48,774 nt of DNA. It comes from an uncultured Collinsella sp. (GTDB lineage Bacteria > Actinomycetota > Coriobacteriia > Coriobacteriales > Coriobacteriaceae). A program made the translations under genes and the position numbers. Positions within the stretch are counted from its first letter, which is position 1, and each line of letters begins with the position of its first letter. Positions 42,145 to 48,774 of this stretch are shown one piece after another. Below the pieces are notes generated by a model. That model did no database searches and was not told the origin of the DNA. It saw nothing but the letters and a program-made list of their open reading frames with translations. The DNA is taken from assembly GCA_900549185.1 (NCBI GenBank), contig URNM01000003.1, forward strand, positions 1 through 48,774, in the 5' to 3' direction.

Positions 42145-42194
42145 CTCCTTTGGTTTTAGGTTTAACGAGCAGGATATCGGACCCGAACTGCTCG
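42145..42194 (-). promoter_or_regulatory. Possible preQ1-like pseudoknot leader
   Basis: In the minus-strand RNA a 7-bp stem CGAGCAG/CUGCUCG (42194-42188 with 42172-42166) encloses a 15-base loop UUCGGGUCCGAUAUC and is followed by an A-rich tail UUAAACCUAAAACC and the ribosome site AAGGAG. Loop UCC can pair with GGA of the ribosome site, or GGGU with tail ACCU, forming an H-type pseudoknot. This shape and the downstream Vut gene suggest a preQ1-I-type translational switch. The loop is longer than in known preQ1-I examples. Confidence 0.38.
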
Positions 42195-42258
42195 GACGCC
42201 CCGGTCTTGAGACGACGGTGGGTATGATAGCCGCTCACACGGCATCAGGCAAGCAAAC

Positions 42259-42288
42259 GGCGCGGCAGCCCCGCCAGGCCACCGCGCC
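42259..42288 (-). terminator. Probable terminator after prfC
   Basis: On the minus strand GGCGCGGTGGC (42288-42278) pairs with GCTGCCGCGCC (42269-42259), with one G-U and one A-C-like imperfection, followed by GTTTGCTT. It lies seven bases after the prfC stop. Confidence 0.55.
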
Positions 42289-42294
42289 GGCACA

Positions 42295-43908
42295 CTAAAA
42301 CGCTACGTTGCCAAACTCCGACAGGATAAGATCGGGGTTGTGATCGGTTGCCCAATCCACGTTCCACGGACTCGTAAACAGCAGCAGCTTGCCGCCGCGC
42401 ATGTCCTCGACGCGCAGCGTGTCGCGCGTGAGCGAAAGGCCCGGGATATCGATGGTGTCGGGGTCGTTCTGGATCCAGCGAATGTCCGTATAGGGCAGCG
42501 GCTGGCGACGAACCTCAACACGGTACTCGGCCTTGAGGCGGCGCTCGAGTACCTCAAACTGCAGCACGCCGACCACGCCCACGATGACGCTCTCCATGCC
42601 GGCACCCAGCTCGCGGAAGATCTGGATGGCACCCTCCTGGGCAAGCTCCTCCATACCCTTGACGAACTGCTTGCGCTTGAGCGTATCGACCTGCGTAATG
42701 CGAGCGAACATCTCGGGGGCAAACGTCGGGATCTGCGGATACTGCACGTGGCGCTTGCCAGAGCACACGGTGTCGCCGATGCTAAAGATACCCGGGTCGA
42801 ACAGGCCCACGATATCGCCTGCGTACGCCTCGTCCACGATAGCGCGGTCGTCGGCCATCATCGAGGTGCCCGTGGCCAGCTTGAGCTTGCGGTTGCCCTG
42901 CATATGGAAGGCGTCCATGCCGCGCTCGAACTTGCCCGAGCAAATGCGCACAAAGGCGATGCGGTCGCGGTGGTTCTTGTCCATGTTGGCCTGGATCTTA
43001 AACACAAAGCCGCTAAAGTCGTCGCGGCAGGGATCGACCGGCTCGCTGGTGAGCGTGTCGGTGTAGGCGCGCGGCGTCGGGGCCAGACGCAGGAACTCCT
43101 TGAGGAAGGGCTCCACGCCAAAGTTGGTGAGCGCCGAGCCAAAGAACGCCGGGCTCAGCTTGCCGCAGGCCACGGCATCCAAGTCGAGCTCGTCGCCGGC
43201 ACCATCGAGCAGCTCGATGTCGTCCATCAGGTTCTTATGGTTCTCCTCGCCGATGAGCTCGTCCATGGAAGGATCGCCCAGCTCGGCCTCGACCTCGGCG
43301 ACCTTCTTGGTGGCGTTGGCGTGGCCGTCGCCCTCAAAGGCAATGACGCGACGGGTCTGACGATCGAACACACCGCGGAAGTTGCGGCCGCTGCCGATCG
43401 GCCAGTTCATGGGATACGTATTGATGCCCAGAACGTTCTCGATCTCTTCCATGAGCTCGAACGGATCGCGAGCCTCGTGGTCGAGCTTGTTCACAAAGGT
43501 GAAGATGGGAATGTGACGCAGCGTACAGACCTTAAAGAGCTTCTTGGTCTGGGCCTCGACGCCCTTGGCGCCGTCGATGACCATGACCGCGGCGTCGGCG
43601 GCCATAAGGGTACGGTAGGTATCCTCCGAGAAGTCCTGGTGGCCGGGGGTATCGAGGATATTGACGCAGGCGCCGTTGTAGGTGAACTGCAGCACCGAGG
43701 AGGTAACGGAGATACCGCGCTCCTTCTCGATGTCCATCCAGTCCGAGACGGCATGCTTGGCCGAGCTCTTGCCCTTGACCGAGCCGGCGGTCTGGATGCT
43801 GCCGGTATAGAGCAGCAGCTTCTCGGTAAGTGTGGTCTTACCGGCGTCCGGGTGGCTGATGATCGCGAATGTGCGGCGCGACGAGATTTCATCCGACAGG
43901 CTTGCCAT
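42295..43908 (-). CDS. prfC: Peptide chain release factor 3
   Basis: The 537-residue GTPase has RF3 hallmarks: SHPDAGKTTLTEKLLLYTG, DTPGHQDFSEDTYRTL and VNKLDHEARDP, with the RF3-specific C-terminal region ending in WATDHNPDLILSEFG. RF3 recycles RF1 and RF2 after stop-codon recognition. I use ATG 43908 behind AAGAAAGGA rather than the earlier start at 43935. A probable terminator separates it from the transporter gene downstream. All GTPase motifs are intact. Confidence 0.96.
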   Translation of the reverse strand: MASLSDEISSRRTFAIISHPDAGKTTLTEKLLLYTGSIQTAGSVKGKSSAKHAVSDWMDIEKERGISVTSSVLQFTYNGACVNILDTPGHQDFSEDTYRTLMAADAAVMVIDGAKGVEAQTKKLFKVCTLRHIPIFTFVNKLDHEARDPFELMEEIENVLGINTYPMNWPIGSGRNFRGVFDRQTRRVIAFEGDGHANATKKVAEVEAELGDPSMDELIGEENHKNLMDDIELLDGAGDELDLDAVACGKLSPAFFGSALTNFGVEPFLKEFLRLAPTPRAYTDTLTSEPVDPCRDDFSGFVFKIQANMDKNHRDRIAFVRICSGKFERGMDAFHMQGNRKLKLATGTSMMADDRAIVDEAYAGDIVGLFDPGIFSIGDTVCSGKRHVQYPQIPTFAPEMFARITQVDTLKRKQFVKGMEELAQEGAIQIFRELGAGMESVIVGVVGVLQFEVLERRLKAEYRVEVRRQPLPYTDIRWIQNDPDTIDIPGLSLTRDTLRVEDMRGGKLLLFTSPWNVDWATDHNPDLILSEFGNVAF

Positions 43909-43993
43909 GCGGATCCTTTCTTGCATTGAGTGCATTACGTCGTTGTAACCGCACTATTGTAGCCGCGAAATCCCGCCATAGGGCACCTATCAG

Positions 43994-44043
43994 GACAAAT
44001 TCATCAGTTAGGGCCCGGGTAGCCGGCCCAATCCGAATTTGTC
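43994..44043. repeat. Long inverted repeat between prfC and the GntR operon
   Basis: GACAAATTC (43994-44002) and GAATTTGTC (44035-44043) are perfect inverse copies, with a second inner hairpin GGGCC...GGCCC in the 32-base loop. It could be another member of the dispersed hairpin elements or a regulatory structure; only one copy is seen in this window. Confidence 0.6.
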
Positions 44044-44064
44044 TCTTGCTTAACTGTGCATAGT

Positions 44065-44101
44065 GTATATATACTGTGCTTACCGGTTATATACACGTGT
44101 A
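44065..44101 (+). promoter_or_regulatory. Palindromes in the GntR operon promoter
   Basis: GTATATATAC (44065-44074) and TACACGTGTA (44092-44101) are perfect 10-bp palindromes, 17 bases apart, 22 bases ahead of the GntR start. Palindromic A/T-rich sites here fit autoregulation by a YtrA-type repressor. Confidence 0.5.
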
Positions 44102-44123
44102 GCCCAACAGCTAAGGAGCCGCT

Positions 44124-44504
44124 GTGGACATCATCCTATCCAATTCGAGCGACAAGCCCATCTACGAGCAAATAGCCTCGCAGGTCAAAGCTCAAATCCT
44201 TTCGGGCACGCTCGCTGCGGGAGCCAAACTCCCCAGCATCCGTGCACTCGCGAGCGATCTTGGCGTGAGCGTCATCACCACCAAGCGCGCCTACGCCGAC
44301 CTGGAGCAGCTCGGATTTATCTGCACCGTGCAGGGCAAGGGCTGCTTTGTCGCCGAGGGCAACCAAGAACTCTTGCGCGAAAACCAGCTCTGCCATATCG
44401 AAGAGCTACTTGCGAAAGCGGCGAGCCAAGCCGAAACCCTGGGCGTCACGCGCGACAAGCTGCACGAGATGCTCGACCTGGTAGCCCCCGAAACCATGCA
44501 GTAG
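44124..44504 (+). CDS. GntR regulator, YtrA subfamily
   Basis: The 126-residue protein is a short GntR regulator: a winged HTH (KLPSIRALASDLGVSVITTKRAYADLEQLGF) and a short helical dimerisation tail (about 80-120), with no large effector domain, as in the YtrA group. The start is GTG 44124 behind AAGGAG. YtrA regulators usually repress an ABC transporter operon encoded with them, and the ATPase and permease genes follow 23 bases later. The inducer is often a cell-wall antibiotic, but this is not shown here. Palindromes lie upstream. Confidence 0.9.
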   Translation: MDIILSNSSDKPIYEQIASQVKAQILSGTLAAGAKLPSIRALASDLGVSVITTKRAYADLEQLGFICTVQGKGCFVAEGNQELLRENQLCHIEELLAKAASQAETLGVTRDKLHEMLDLVAPETMQ

Positions 44505-44527
44505 CCATCTGCAAGAAAGGCTATATC

Positions 44528-45409
44528 ATGCAAAACTTGCTTGAACTCAAAGGCATCTCACGCGCTGTAAGCGACCGCTTTTCGCTGCGCGACGTCACGC
44601 TTGCCGTGGAGCCTGGCCAGATCGTCGGCTTTGTTGGTGCCAACGGTGCTGGCAAAACAACGACGATTCGCGCCGCGCTCGGGCTTATCAAACTCGATGC
44701 CGGCGAGGTGCGCCTGTTTGGGCAGCGCTGCGGCGCCGACGCGCCCGATGAGACACAGCGTTGTCTACGTGCCCGTGTCGGCCTCGTGCTGGACACGTGT
44801 CCCTTCCCTTCCACACTCAAGGTGACCGCAGTTGAGGCACTCGTAAGCCCGGCGTACCCCACCTGGAGCCACGACACCTTCGCCAGCCTCATCGACCGAT
44901 TTGGCCTCGATCCCAAGACAAAGGTCAAGGACCTCTCCCGCGGCATGGGCATGAAACTGCAGTTTGCCTGTGCACTCAGCCACAATGCCAAGCTGCTCGT
45001 TTTGGACGAAGCCACCGCGGGCCTCGATCCCATGGCACGCGAGGAACTGCTTGATGAGCTGCTTGCCTTTGTCGCCGACGGCCAGCGCAGCGTGCTGCTC
45101 TCGAGCCACATTACGTCCGACCTCGATCGCACCGCCGATCGCGTCATCTGCATCGATAATGGCTCGATTATGTTTGACCTGCCGCGCGAGGACATTACCG
45201 ACCGTGCCGGCATCGCCCACTGCACCCAATCGCAGGCTGCCGAGCTTATGGCTTGCGTCGAAGGCGCCCGTGCCGCCCACCACGCCTATAGCGTGGACGT
45301 GCTCGTGCCCAACCGTCGCGAAACGCTCGAGGCCTTCCCCGAGATTCCCTGCGATCGGGCAACCATTGATGACTACCTGCGCCTCACGCTGAAAGGGGCT
45401 TCGAAATGA
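44528..45409 (+). CDS. ABC transporter ATP-binding protein
   Basis: The 293-residue protein has Walker A GANGAGKTT, signature LSRGMGMKL, Walker B LLVLDEAT and the H-loop SSHIT. The signature deviates from LSGGQ in the way common to YtrB/bacitracin-type exporters. The start is ATG 44528; the long upstream open frame is the shadow of the GntR gene. It overlaps the permease gene by four bases (ATGA), so ATPase and permease are made together. Likely role: export or defence against a peptide or other compound, under the GntR regulator; substrate unknown. Confidence 0.92.
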   Translation: MQNLLELKGISRAVSDRFSLRDVTLAVEPGQIVGFVGANGAGKTTTIRAALGLIKLDAGEVRLFGQRCGADAPDETQRCLRARVGLVLDTCPFPSTLKVTAVEALVSPAYPTWSHDTFASLIDRFGLDPKTKVKDLSRGMGMKLQFACALSHNAKLLVLDEATAGLDPMAREELLDELLAFVADGQRSVLLSSHITSDLDRTADRVICIDNGSIMFDLPREDITDRAGIAHCTQSQAAELMACVEGARAAHHAYSVDVLVPNRRETLEAFPEIPCDRATIDDYLRLTLKGASK

Positions 45410-46104
45410 AACGTGCCTTTATGTCCGAGCTCGCCATCGTTCGTACGCTCATCCCGAGCATCACGGGCGTCGGCCTATTCATCTTTGTCGTGTTGACCCT
45501 CGCCAACGCGACAGACGGCGATTCCGGCATGAGCGCCGGCGCCTGTGCGGTCAGCGCAATGTCGCCCATCATAATCATGAACTCGCTAGCTGGCTACGAT
45601 AACCAAAACGGCTGGGAGCGTTATCGAGCAACGTTGCCCTTCTCGCGCAAAGACATTATTTGCGCACGCTACCTGTGCATCGTTGTCTTCTCGGTCGTCA
45701 TGGCATGCGCGGCTACGCTTCTGAACATCCTCGCCCTTCCGCTCTTCGACCCCATGGGCATCCCTTCGACATGCCAGACGATCTTTGAAATCGCAACCGC
45801 CTCGGCGGCATCGATGCTCATCTCCCTCATGATGGTATTCTTGACACAGCCGCTGTTCTTCCGATTTGGACACATGGAGGCGCTGCGCCTATCCCTTGGC
45901 CTGTTTGCCCTGTTTGGCTGCGGCACCATGGCAATGCTGAGTTCCTCCAACCCCATCAGCAACTGGCTCATGTCGATTGCCGGGGCGAATCCCGATCCTG
46001 CCGGTCTGGGCTGTCTGTGTGCAGGCATCGCCGTACTTGCCCTCGCGCTATGTGCAATCAGCTGCACCGTCAGCACCAAGGTTTATCGAGTACGCGAGCT
46101 GTAG
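45406..46104 (+). CDS. ABC-2-type transporter permease
   Basis: The 232-residue protein has about six hydrophobic helices, including GVGLFIFVVLTLANAT, IVVFSVVMACAATLLNILAL and a C-terminal CAGIAVLALALCAISC, with a conserved loop SLAGYDNQNGWERYRATLPFSRK typical of ABC-2 permeases. Its start overlaps the ATPase gene by four bases. It should form the membrane part of the exporter with the ATPase (2+2 subunits). No signal peptide is needed. The operon ends here; only a short GC-rich hairpin is seen after the stop. Confidence 0.88.
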   Translation: MKRAFMSELAIVRTLIPSITGVGLFIFVVLTLANATDGDSGMSAGACAVSAMSPIIIMNSLAGYDNQNGWERYRATLPFSRKDIICARYLCIVVFSVVMACAATLLNILALPLFDPMGIPSTCQTIFEIATASAASMLISLMMVFLTQPLFFRFGHMEALRLSLGLFALFGCGTMAMLSSSNPISNWLMSIAGANPDPAGLGCLCAGIAVLALALCAISCTVSTKVYRVREL

Positions 46105-46189
46105 CCACGCGAGTCCCAATCCACGAAGGGCGCGATCGCCCCCCGCAAATCCGCGACAAATGGCATATCCCCCGGCGCGCGCTACCATG

Positions 46190-47494
46190 CTACTTGCGCA
46201 GCGGCTTGGGCAGCGGAATACCGGCGGCGATGACGGCGGCGATAATCATACAGACGATGCCTTTGAGTGGGAAGCACATGAGCAGCAGGCCCACGACCAT
46301 GACCGGCTGACGCATAACGGCGCCCATCGTCGATGCCGTGCAGACGGCGACGCAAAAGACCGGATCGGCACCGGTAAGAATGGCTAAGCCGTAGCCCAGG
46401 CTCACACCCGAGAAGATAACCGGGAAGAAGTGACCGCCACGCCAGCCCATATTGATGAGGGCGGGCGTCAGCATGGCCTTGAACAGACCGGTCGCGATAA
46501 GCACGCCGGCGGGAATGCTGAGGTAGGTTTCCATGAGCACACCGGCCTGGGTCTCGCCGGCAAACATGGTGTAGGGCAGGACCGTGCCACAGATGGCGAG
46601 CGCCAGACCGGCTAGCATGGCCTTGACGACAGGACGTTCCCCTATTGCATGGGCAAATGCTTCGCTCGCGTGCTCAGAGACAAAGTACAGCCAGCCGCAG
46701 ACCGTGCCGATCAGCGCAAGAGGAATGAGCCAAGCAAGCTCCAGGTTGCCCACCTCGGCGGCCTCAAACCTCGGCATGCCCATGCCGCCGCTCACAAGCT
46801 GGCCAAGCAGCAGGTAGGTGCCCAGACCGCCGGCAATCGCAATGCCGTAGACCACGGTCTTCTGTGCCTTGGGCAGCTTGATCGTGATCTCGTCGGACGC
46901 GGGGTCCTCAGTATCATTGGCACCCTGGCCGTCGGCGCTACCGGCGAGCGGAGCCACAAAGCCAAAGACGGGTGCGGTAAAGAGCGCCGTCAGGGCAGCC
47001 TGGGTGCCCAGCAGCGTGAGTTCCCTAAACTCGGCTCCAAAGCGACGCATGCGATCGCCGACCCAGCTGCACAGTCCCGCAATGACGCCGGTCAGTCCAG
47101 CTTCCGGTCCAATGCTGCCGCCAAACAGCAGCGGCAACAGCGCGGCAAGCGACAGCTTGCCCAGATTTTCGTAGGGGTAGCACCCATCCTGTTTGACCTT
47201 GGTCATGACCTGGTTAAGGTCATCGGTCTTGGTGCCCGTCATCTTTTCGTACAGGCCAATCAGCAGACCGCCCAGCATGCAGACGAAAAACGGGTACGGC
47301 AAAAAGCCAAACGGGCCGTTCGCGAGCTCGGGCGAAGCGACGCCCAGCGCGTGCGGAATCTCGGTCCATAGATAGTCGATACCGTGCTCCATCGCAAAAA
47401 AGAACAGCCAGACCGCGGCACCTGCGAACGCACCGGTCACGGCAACGCTAACTAAAAACAGCGCGCGGTTTGTGGGTTTGGCAAGGTTATCCAT
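46190..47494 (-). CDS. ClC-family ion channel/transporter protein
   Basis: The 434-residue membrane protein matches the ClC chloride channel family: GSIGPEAGLTGVIAGL (126-141), WRGGHFFPVIFSG in the second half and about ten or more helices. The gating glutamate of the CLC antiporters (GREGP) is replaced: the local sequence is GSIGPE, with Ile at that place, so proton-coupled exchange is not expected. Proteins like E. coli YfeO share this form; their ion and coupling are not settled. The start has GGAGG. It is followed downstream by nothing on this strand until the end of the ABC operon, 86 bases away. Confidence 0.85.
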   Translation of the reverse strand: MDNLAKPTNRALFLVSVAVTGAFAGAAVWLFFFAMEHGIDYLWTEIPHALGVASPELANGPFGFLPYPFFVCMLGGLLIGLYEKMTGTKTDDLNQVMTKVKQDGCYPYENLGKLSLAALLPLLFGGSIGPEAGLTGVIAGLCSWVGDRMRRFGAEFRELTLLGTQAALTALFTAPVFGFVAPLAGSADGQGANDTEDPASDEITIKLPKAQKTVVYGIAIAGGLGTYLLLGQLVSGGMGMPRFEAAEVGNLELAWLIPLALIGTVCGWLYFVSEHASEAFAHAIGERPVVKAMLAGLALAICGTVLPYTMFAGETQAGVLMETYLSIPAGVLIATGLFKAMLTPALINMGWRGGHFFPVIFSGVSLGYGLAILTGADPVFCVAVCTASTMGAVMRQPVMVVGLLLMCFPLKGIVCMIIAAVIAAGIPLPKPLRK

Positions 47495-47619
47495 CGGGTC
47501 CTCCCGCGGTCAAAGTCGACATAGATACGTTTTATTGTAGAGCGAGCGTTGCCCGAACGAGCCAACCATCCACGCCGCGAACGGCACCATTGGGAGCCAT
47601 AGTGGGGCAGGCTCAAGAC

Positions 47620-48153
47620 TTATCCGTTGATAATCGAAGCAATCTCGCGCAAATCGTCGGCAAAGTAGATGCCCTGCTGGCGCCGTGGGCTCGATAGCCC
47701 TTTATCAATCATGTGCCCGAGCAGTGCCTTGAGGTCGTTGTAGTAACCGTCCAGGTTATACAGGATGCACGGAGCACTCAGGTGCCCCAACGACACCGCG
47801 GACATAACCTCGGCAATCTCCTCGAGCGTGCCCGTCCCACCGGGAAAGGCGATGAACGCATCGCCGAGCTCAATCATCTTGGCCTTGCGCTCCGCCATAC
47901 CACTCGTCACGATGAGGTCGTCGATACCGTCATGTTGAAACTCGGCCTCGATAAAAAAGCTCGGCTCCACGCCCGTCACATGTCCGCCAGCATCGAGCAC
48001 GCTATCGGCGAGCGCGCCCATCAGGCCCGATTTGGACCCGCCGTATACCAGCGCGTGGCCGTTGGTGCCAATCCAGTTGCCCAGCTCCTGTACCGCAGGT
48101 AGAAACGCCGGGTCATTACCGACGCTGGCACCCAGATACACGGTGATATTCAT
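47620..48153 (-). CDS. LOG-family (nucleotide 5'-monophosphate nucleosidase-like) protein
   Basis: The 177-residue protein has the LOG-family signature PGGTGTLEE (104-112) with GMAERKAKM before it and YGGSKSGLMGALAD near the N-terminus. Plant LOG proteins activate cytokinins; bacterial members cleave nucleoside 5'-monophosphates such as AMP. The substrate here is not known. It lies 35 bases after the potassium channel gene on the same strand, and may be transcribed with it. The start is ATG 48153. Confidence 0.9.
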   Translation of the reverse strand: MNITVYLGASVGNDPAFLPAVQELGNWIGTNGHALVYGGSKSGLMGALADSVLDAGGHVTGVEPSFFIEAEFQHDGIDDLIVTSGMAERKAKMIELGDAFIAFPGGTGTLEEIAEVMSAVSLGHLSAPCILYNLDGYYNDLKALLGHMIDKGLSSPRRQQGIYFADDLREIASIING

Positions 48154-48188
48154 TTCAGTCCCCCTCGTCGTGACGCGCGGCGCCCGTT

Positions 48189-48614
48189 CTAGCGTTGGCG
48201 GCGGCGATATTCGCGCACGCGGCGCGACAGGTCGGCGAGCTCGTCACAATCGAGCTCTTCCAAATGCTCAAGATCGTCCATAAAGCGCGCCATGGTGTCC
48301 TTTTGGCGCAGCTTGATGAGCGTATTGCAGTAGTTCACCGCCACGCCCGTAAGCATGGCGATATAGAAGATACTGATGACGCTTAGGATAACGGTAACGC
48401 CGCGGGCAACCGGCGTTTCGGCGGGGATATCGCCAAAGCCGATCGTCGAGACCGTCTCAAAGCTAAACCAAAGTCCATCGCCAAACGTAAGGGTCGTGGG
48501 CTCGGACAGCCAGACGGCCGTCGAGCACAGCAGATAGAAGATAAGAAACAGGCCCGTGATGCGCGCAAAGCCAGCCTGTCGCAACACATCGGCAAGCGTC
48601 CTCAACTTGTTCAT
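48189..48614 (-). CDS. Two-helix potassium channel
   Basis: The 141-residue protein has two membrane helices (about 16-37 and 72-97), a pore helix (GLWFSFETVS) and the selectivity filter TIGFGD (57-62), the Ion_trans_2 arrangement of simple K+ channels. The short C-terminus (RFMDDLEHLEELDCDELADL...) is helical and acidic, with no RCK domain. I use ATG 48614 after AAGGGG, since the longer frame runs into the repeat. With Kup at 4841 it gives this window two separate potassium routes, one active and one passive. The gating signal is unknown. Confidence 0.9.
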   Translation of the reverse strand: MNKLRTLADVLRQAGFARITGLFLIFYLLCSTAVWLSEPTTLTFGDGLWFSFETVSTIGFGDIPAETPVARGVTVILSVISIFYIAMLTGVAVNYCNTLIKLRQKDTMARFMDDLEHLEELDCDELADLSRRVREYRRRQR

Positions 48615-48684
48615 CGCGACCCCTTTTCCCAAACAACCAATCGCATTCGCTCGGTATTGTCCCACGCCTCCCCCGCAAACGGAA

Positions 48685-48774
48685 CTAGTCATTGGGGACG
48701 TTCTTAAATGACTAGTCAAACAAGAACGTCCCCAATGACTAGTCGTTTAAGAACGTCCCCGATGACTGCCGGGC
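48685..48774. repeat. Inverted-repeat family 3, copy 2 and partial third arm at window end
   Basis: The 21-bp arm (begins CTAGTCATTGGGGACG) at 48685-48705 is followed by its inverse at 48722-48742 and a third, slightly changed inverse arm at 48749-48767. The arms match those at 36397-36454. The window ends seven bases later, as expected for an assembly break in a repeat. Confidence 0.92.

Noticed and set aside
40663..42159. 498-residue plus-strand open frame over the SDR and Vut genes
   Set aside because: Covers two well-supported minus-strand genes and the ung terminator; composition is that of a shadow.
42340..43929. 529-residue plus-strand open frame opposite prfC
   Set aside because: Antisense shadow of a highly conserved release factor gene, with shadow-type composition and no ribosome site.
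1..48774. CRISPR arrays, prophage, integrase, tRNA and rRNA genes
   Set aside because: No regularly spaced repeats, phage structural genes, recombinase genes or tRNA-like cloverleafs were seen on reading both strands. The only repeats are the short hairpin families described.

Overview
The window looks like a chromosomal contig from a high-GC gut actinobacterium of class Coriobacteriia, most likely Collinsella. This is inferred from the GC-rich coding style, dense short intergenic gaps, frequent GTG starts behind strong AAGGAGG-type ribosome sites, a bile salt hydrolase, and gene content typical of that group. Nothing looks like a phage, plasmid, CRISPR array, tRNA or rRNA. The first 39 bases are a Nextera sequencing adapter, and the last 90 bases lie inside an inverted-repeat element, so both ends look like contig ends rather than natural boundaries.

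Layout. 40-5 kb: a truncated acidic protein, a peptide-deformylase-like protein, an AlaA-type aminotransferase fused to a DNA-binding domain behind a cluster of GTTCAATT operators, and a LysR/EamA divergon whose transporter is frameshifted. 4.8-11 kb: Kup potassium transporter, bile salt hydrolase, a second deformylase-like protein that lacks the catalytic glutamate, an AzgA-type purine permease and an esterase. 11-15.6 kb (minus strand): uracil permease, a MetE-like methyltransferase, a LysR regulator and a HAD phosphatase. 15.6-17.9 kb: TPP riboswitch plus terminator controlling thiM, a thiamine-binding protein gene and thiE. 17.9-23.5 kb: patatin lipase and two tandem, related cyclic-di-GMP proteins. 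23.5-26.4 kb: flavoprotein, ArsC-like protein, COG0523 metallochaperone GTPase, TrmL. 26.4-32.2 kb (minus): TetM-like GTPase, AAA ATPase and class II UvrA. 32.4-36.4 kb: MscL, GNAT, small zinc protein, RsmJ, an unlisted 47-residue membrane protein, a four-helix membrane protein, RlmA. 36.5-40.7 kb: MATE exporter, second LysR/EamA divergon, Ung. 40.7-43.9 kb (minus): RF3, a queuosine-precursor-type transporter with a possible preQ1-like leader, and an SDR enzyme. 44-48.7 kb: YtrA-type GntR/ABC operon, ClC-family protein, LOG-family protein and a two-helix potassium channel.

How it fits together. Most units are housekeeping or transport functions: nucleobase, thiamine, potassium and queuosine-precursor uptake, RNA modification (TrmL, RsmJ, RlmA), and drug or metabolite export. 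The most unusual items are the HTH-aminotransferase fusion, which keeps an internal ribosome site and ATG exactly at the enzyme's start; the AAA-ATPase/UvrA pair with an exact 10-bp triplet operator; the pair of deformylase-like proteins; the small hairpin repeats, which share a CTGTCCCTTT core and in two cases supply the stop codon of the adjacent gene; and the pseudoknot-like leader ahead of the Vut-family transporter.

All calls rest on reading the sequence and remembered family motifs. No database or structure search was run.
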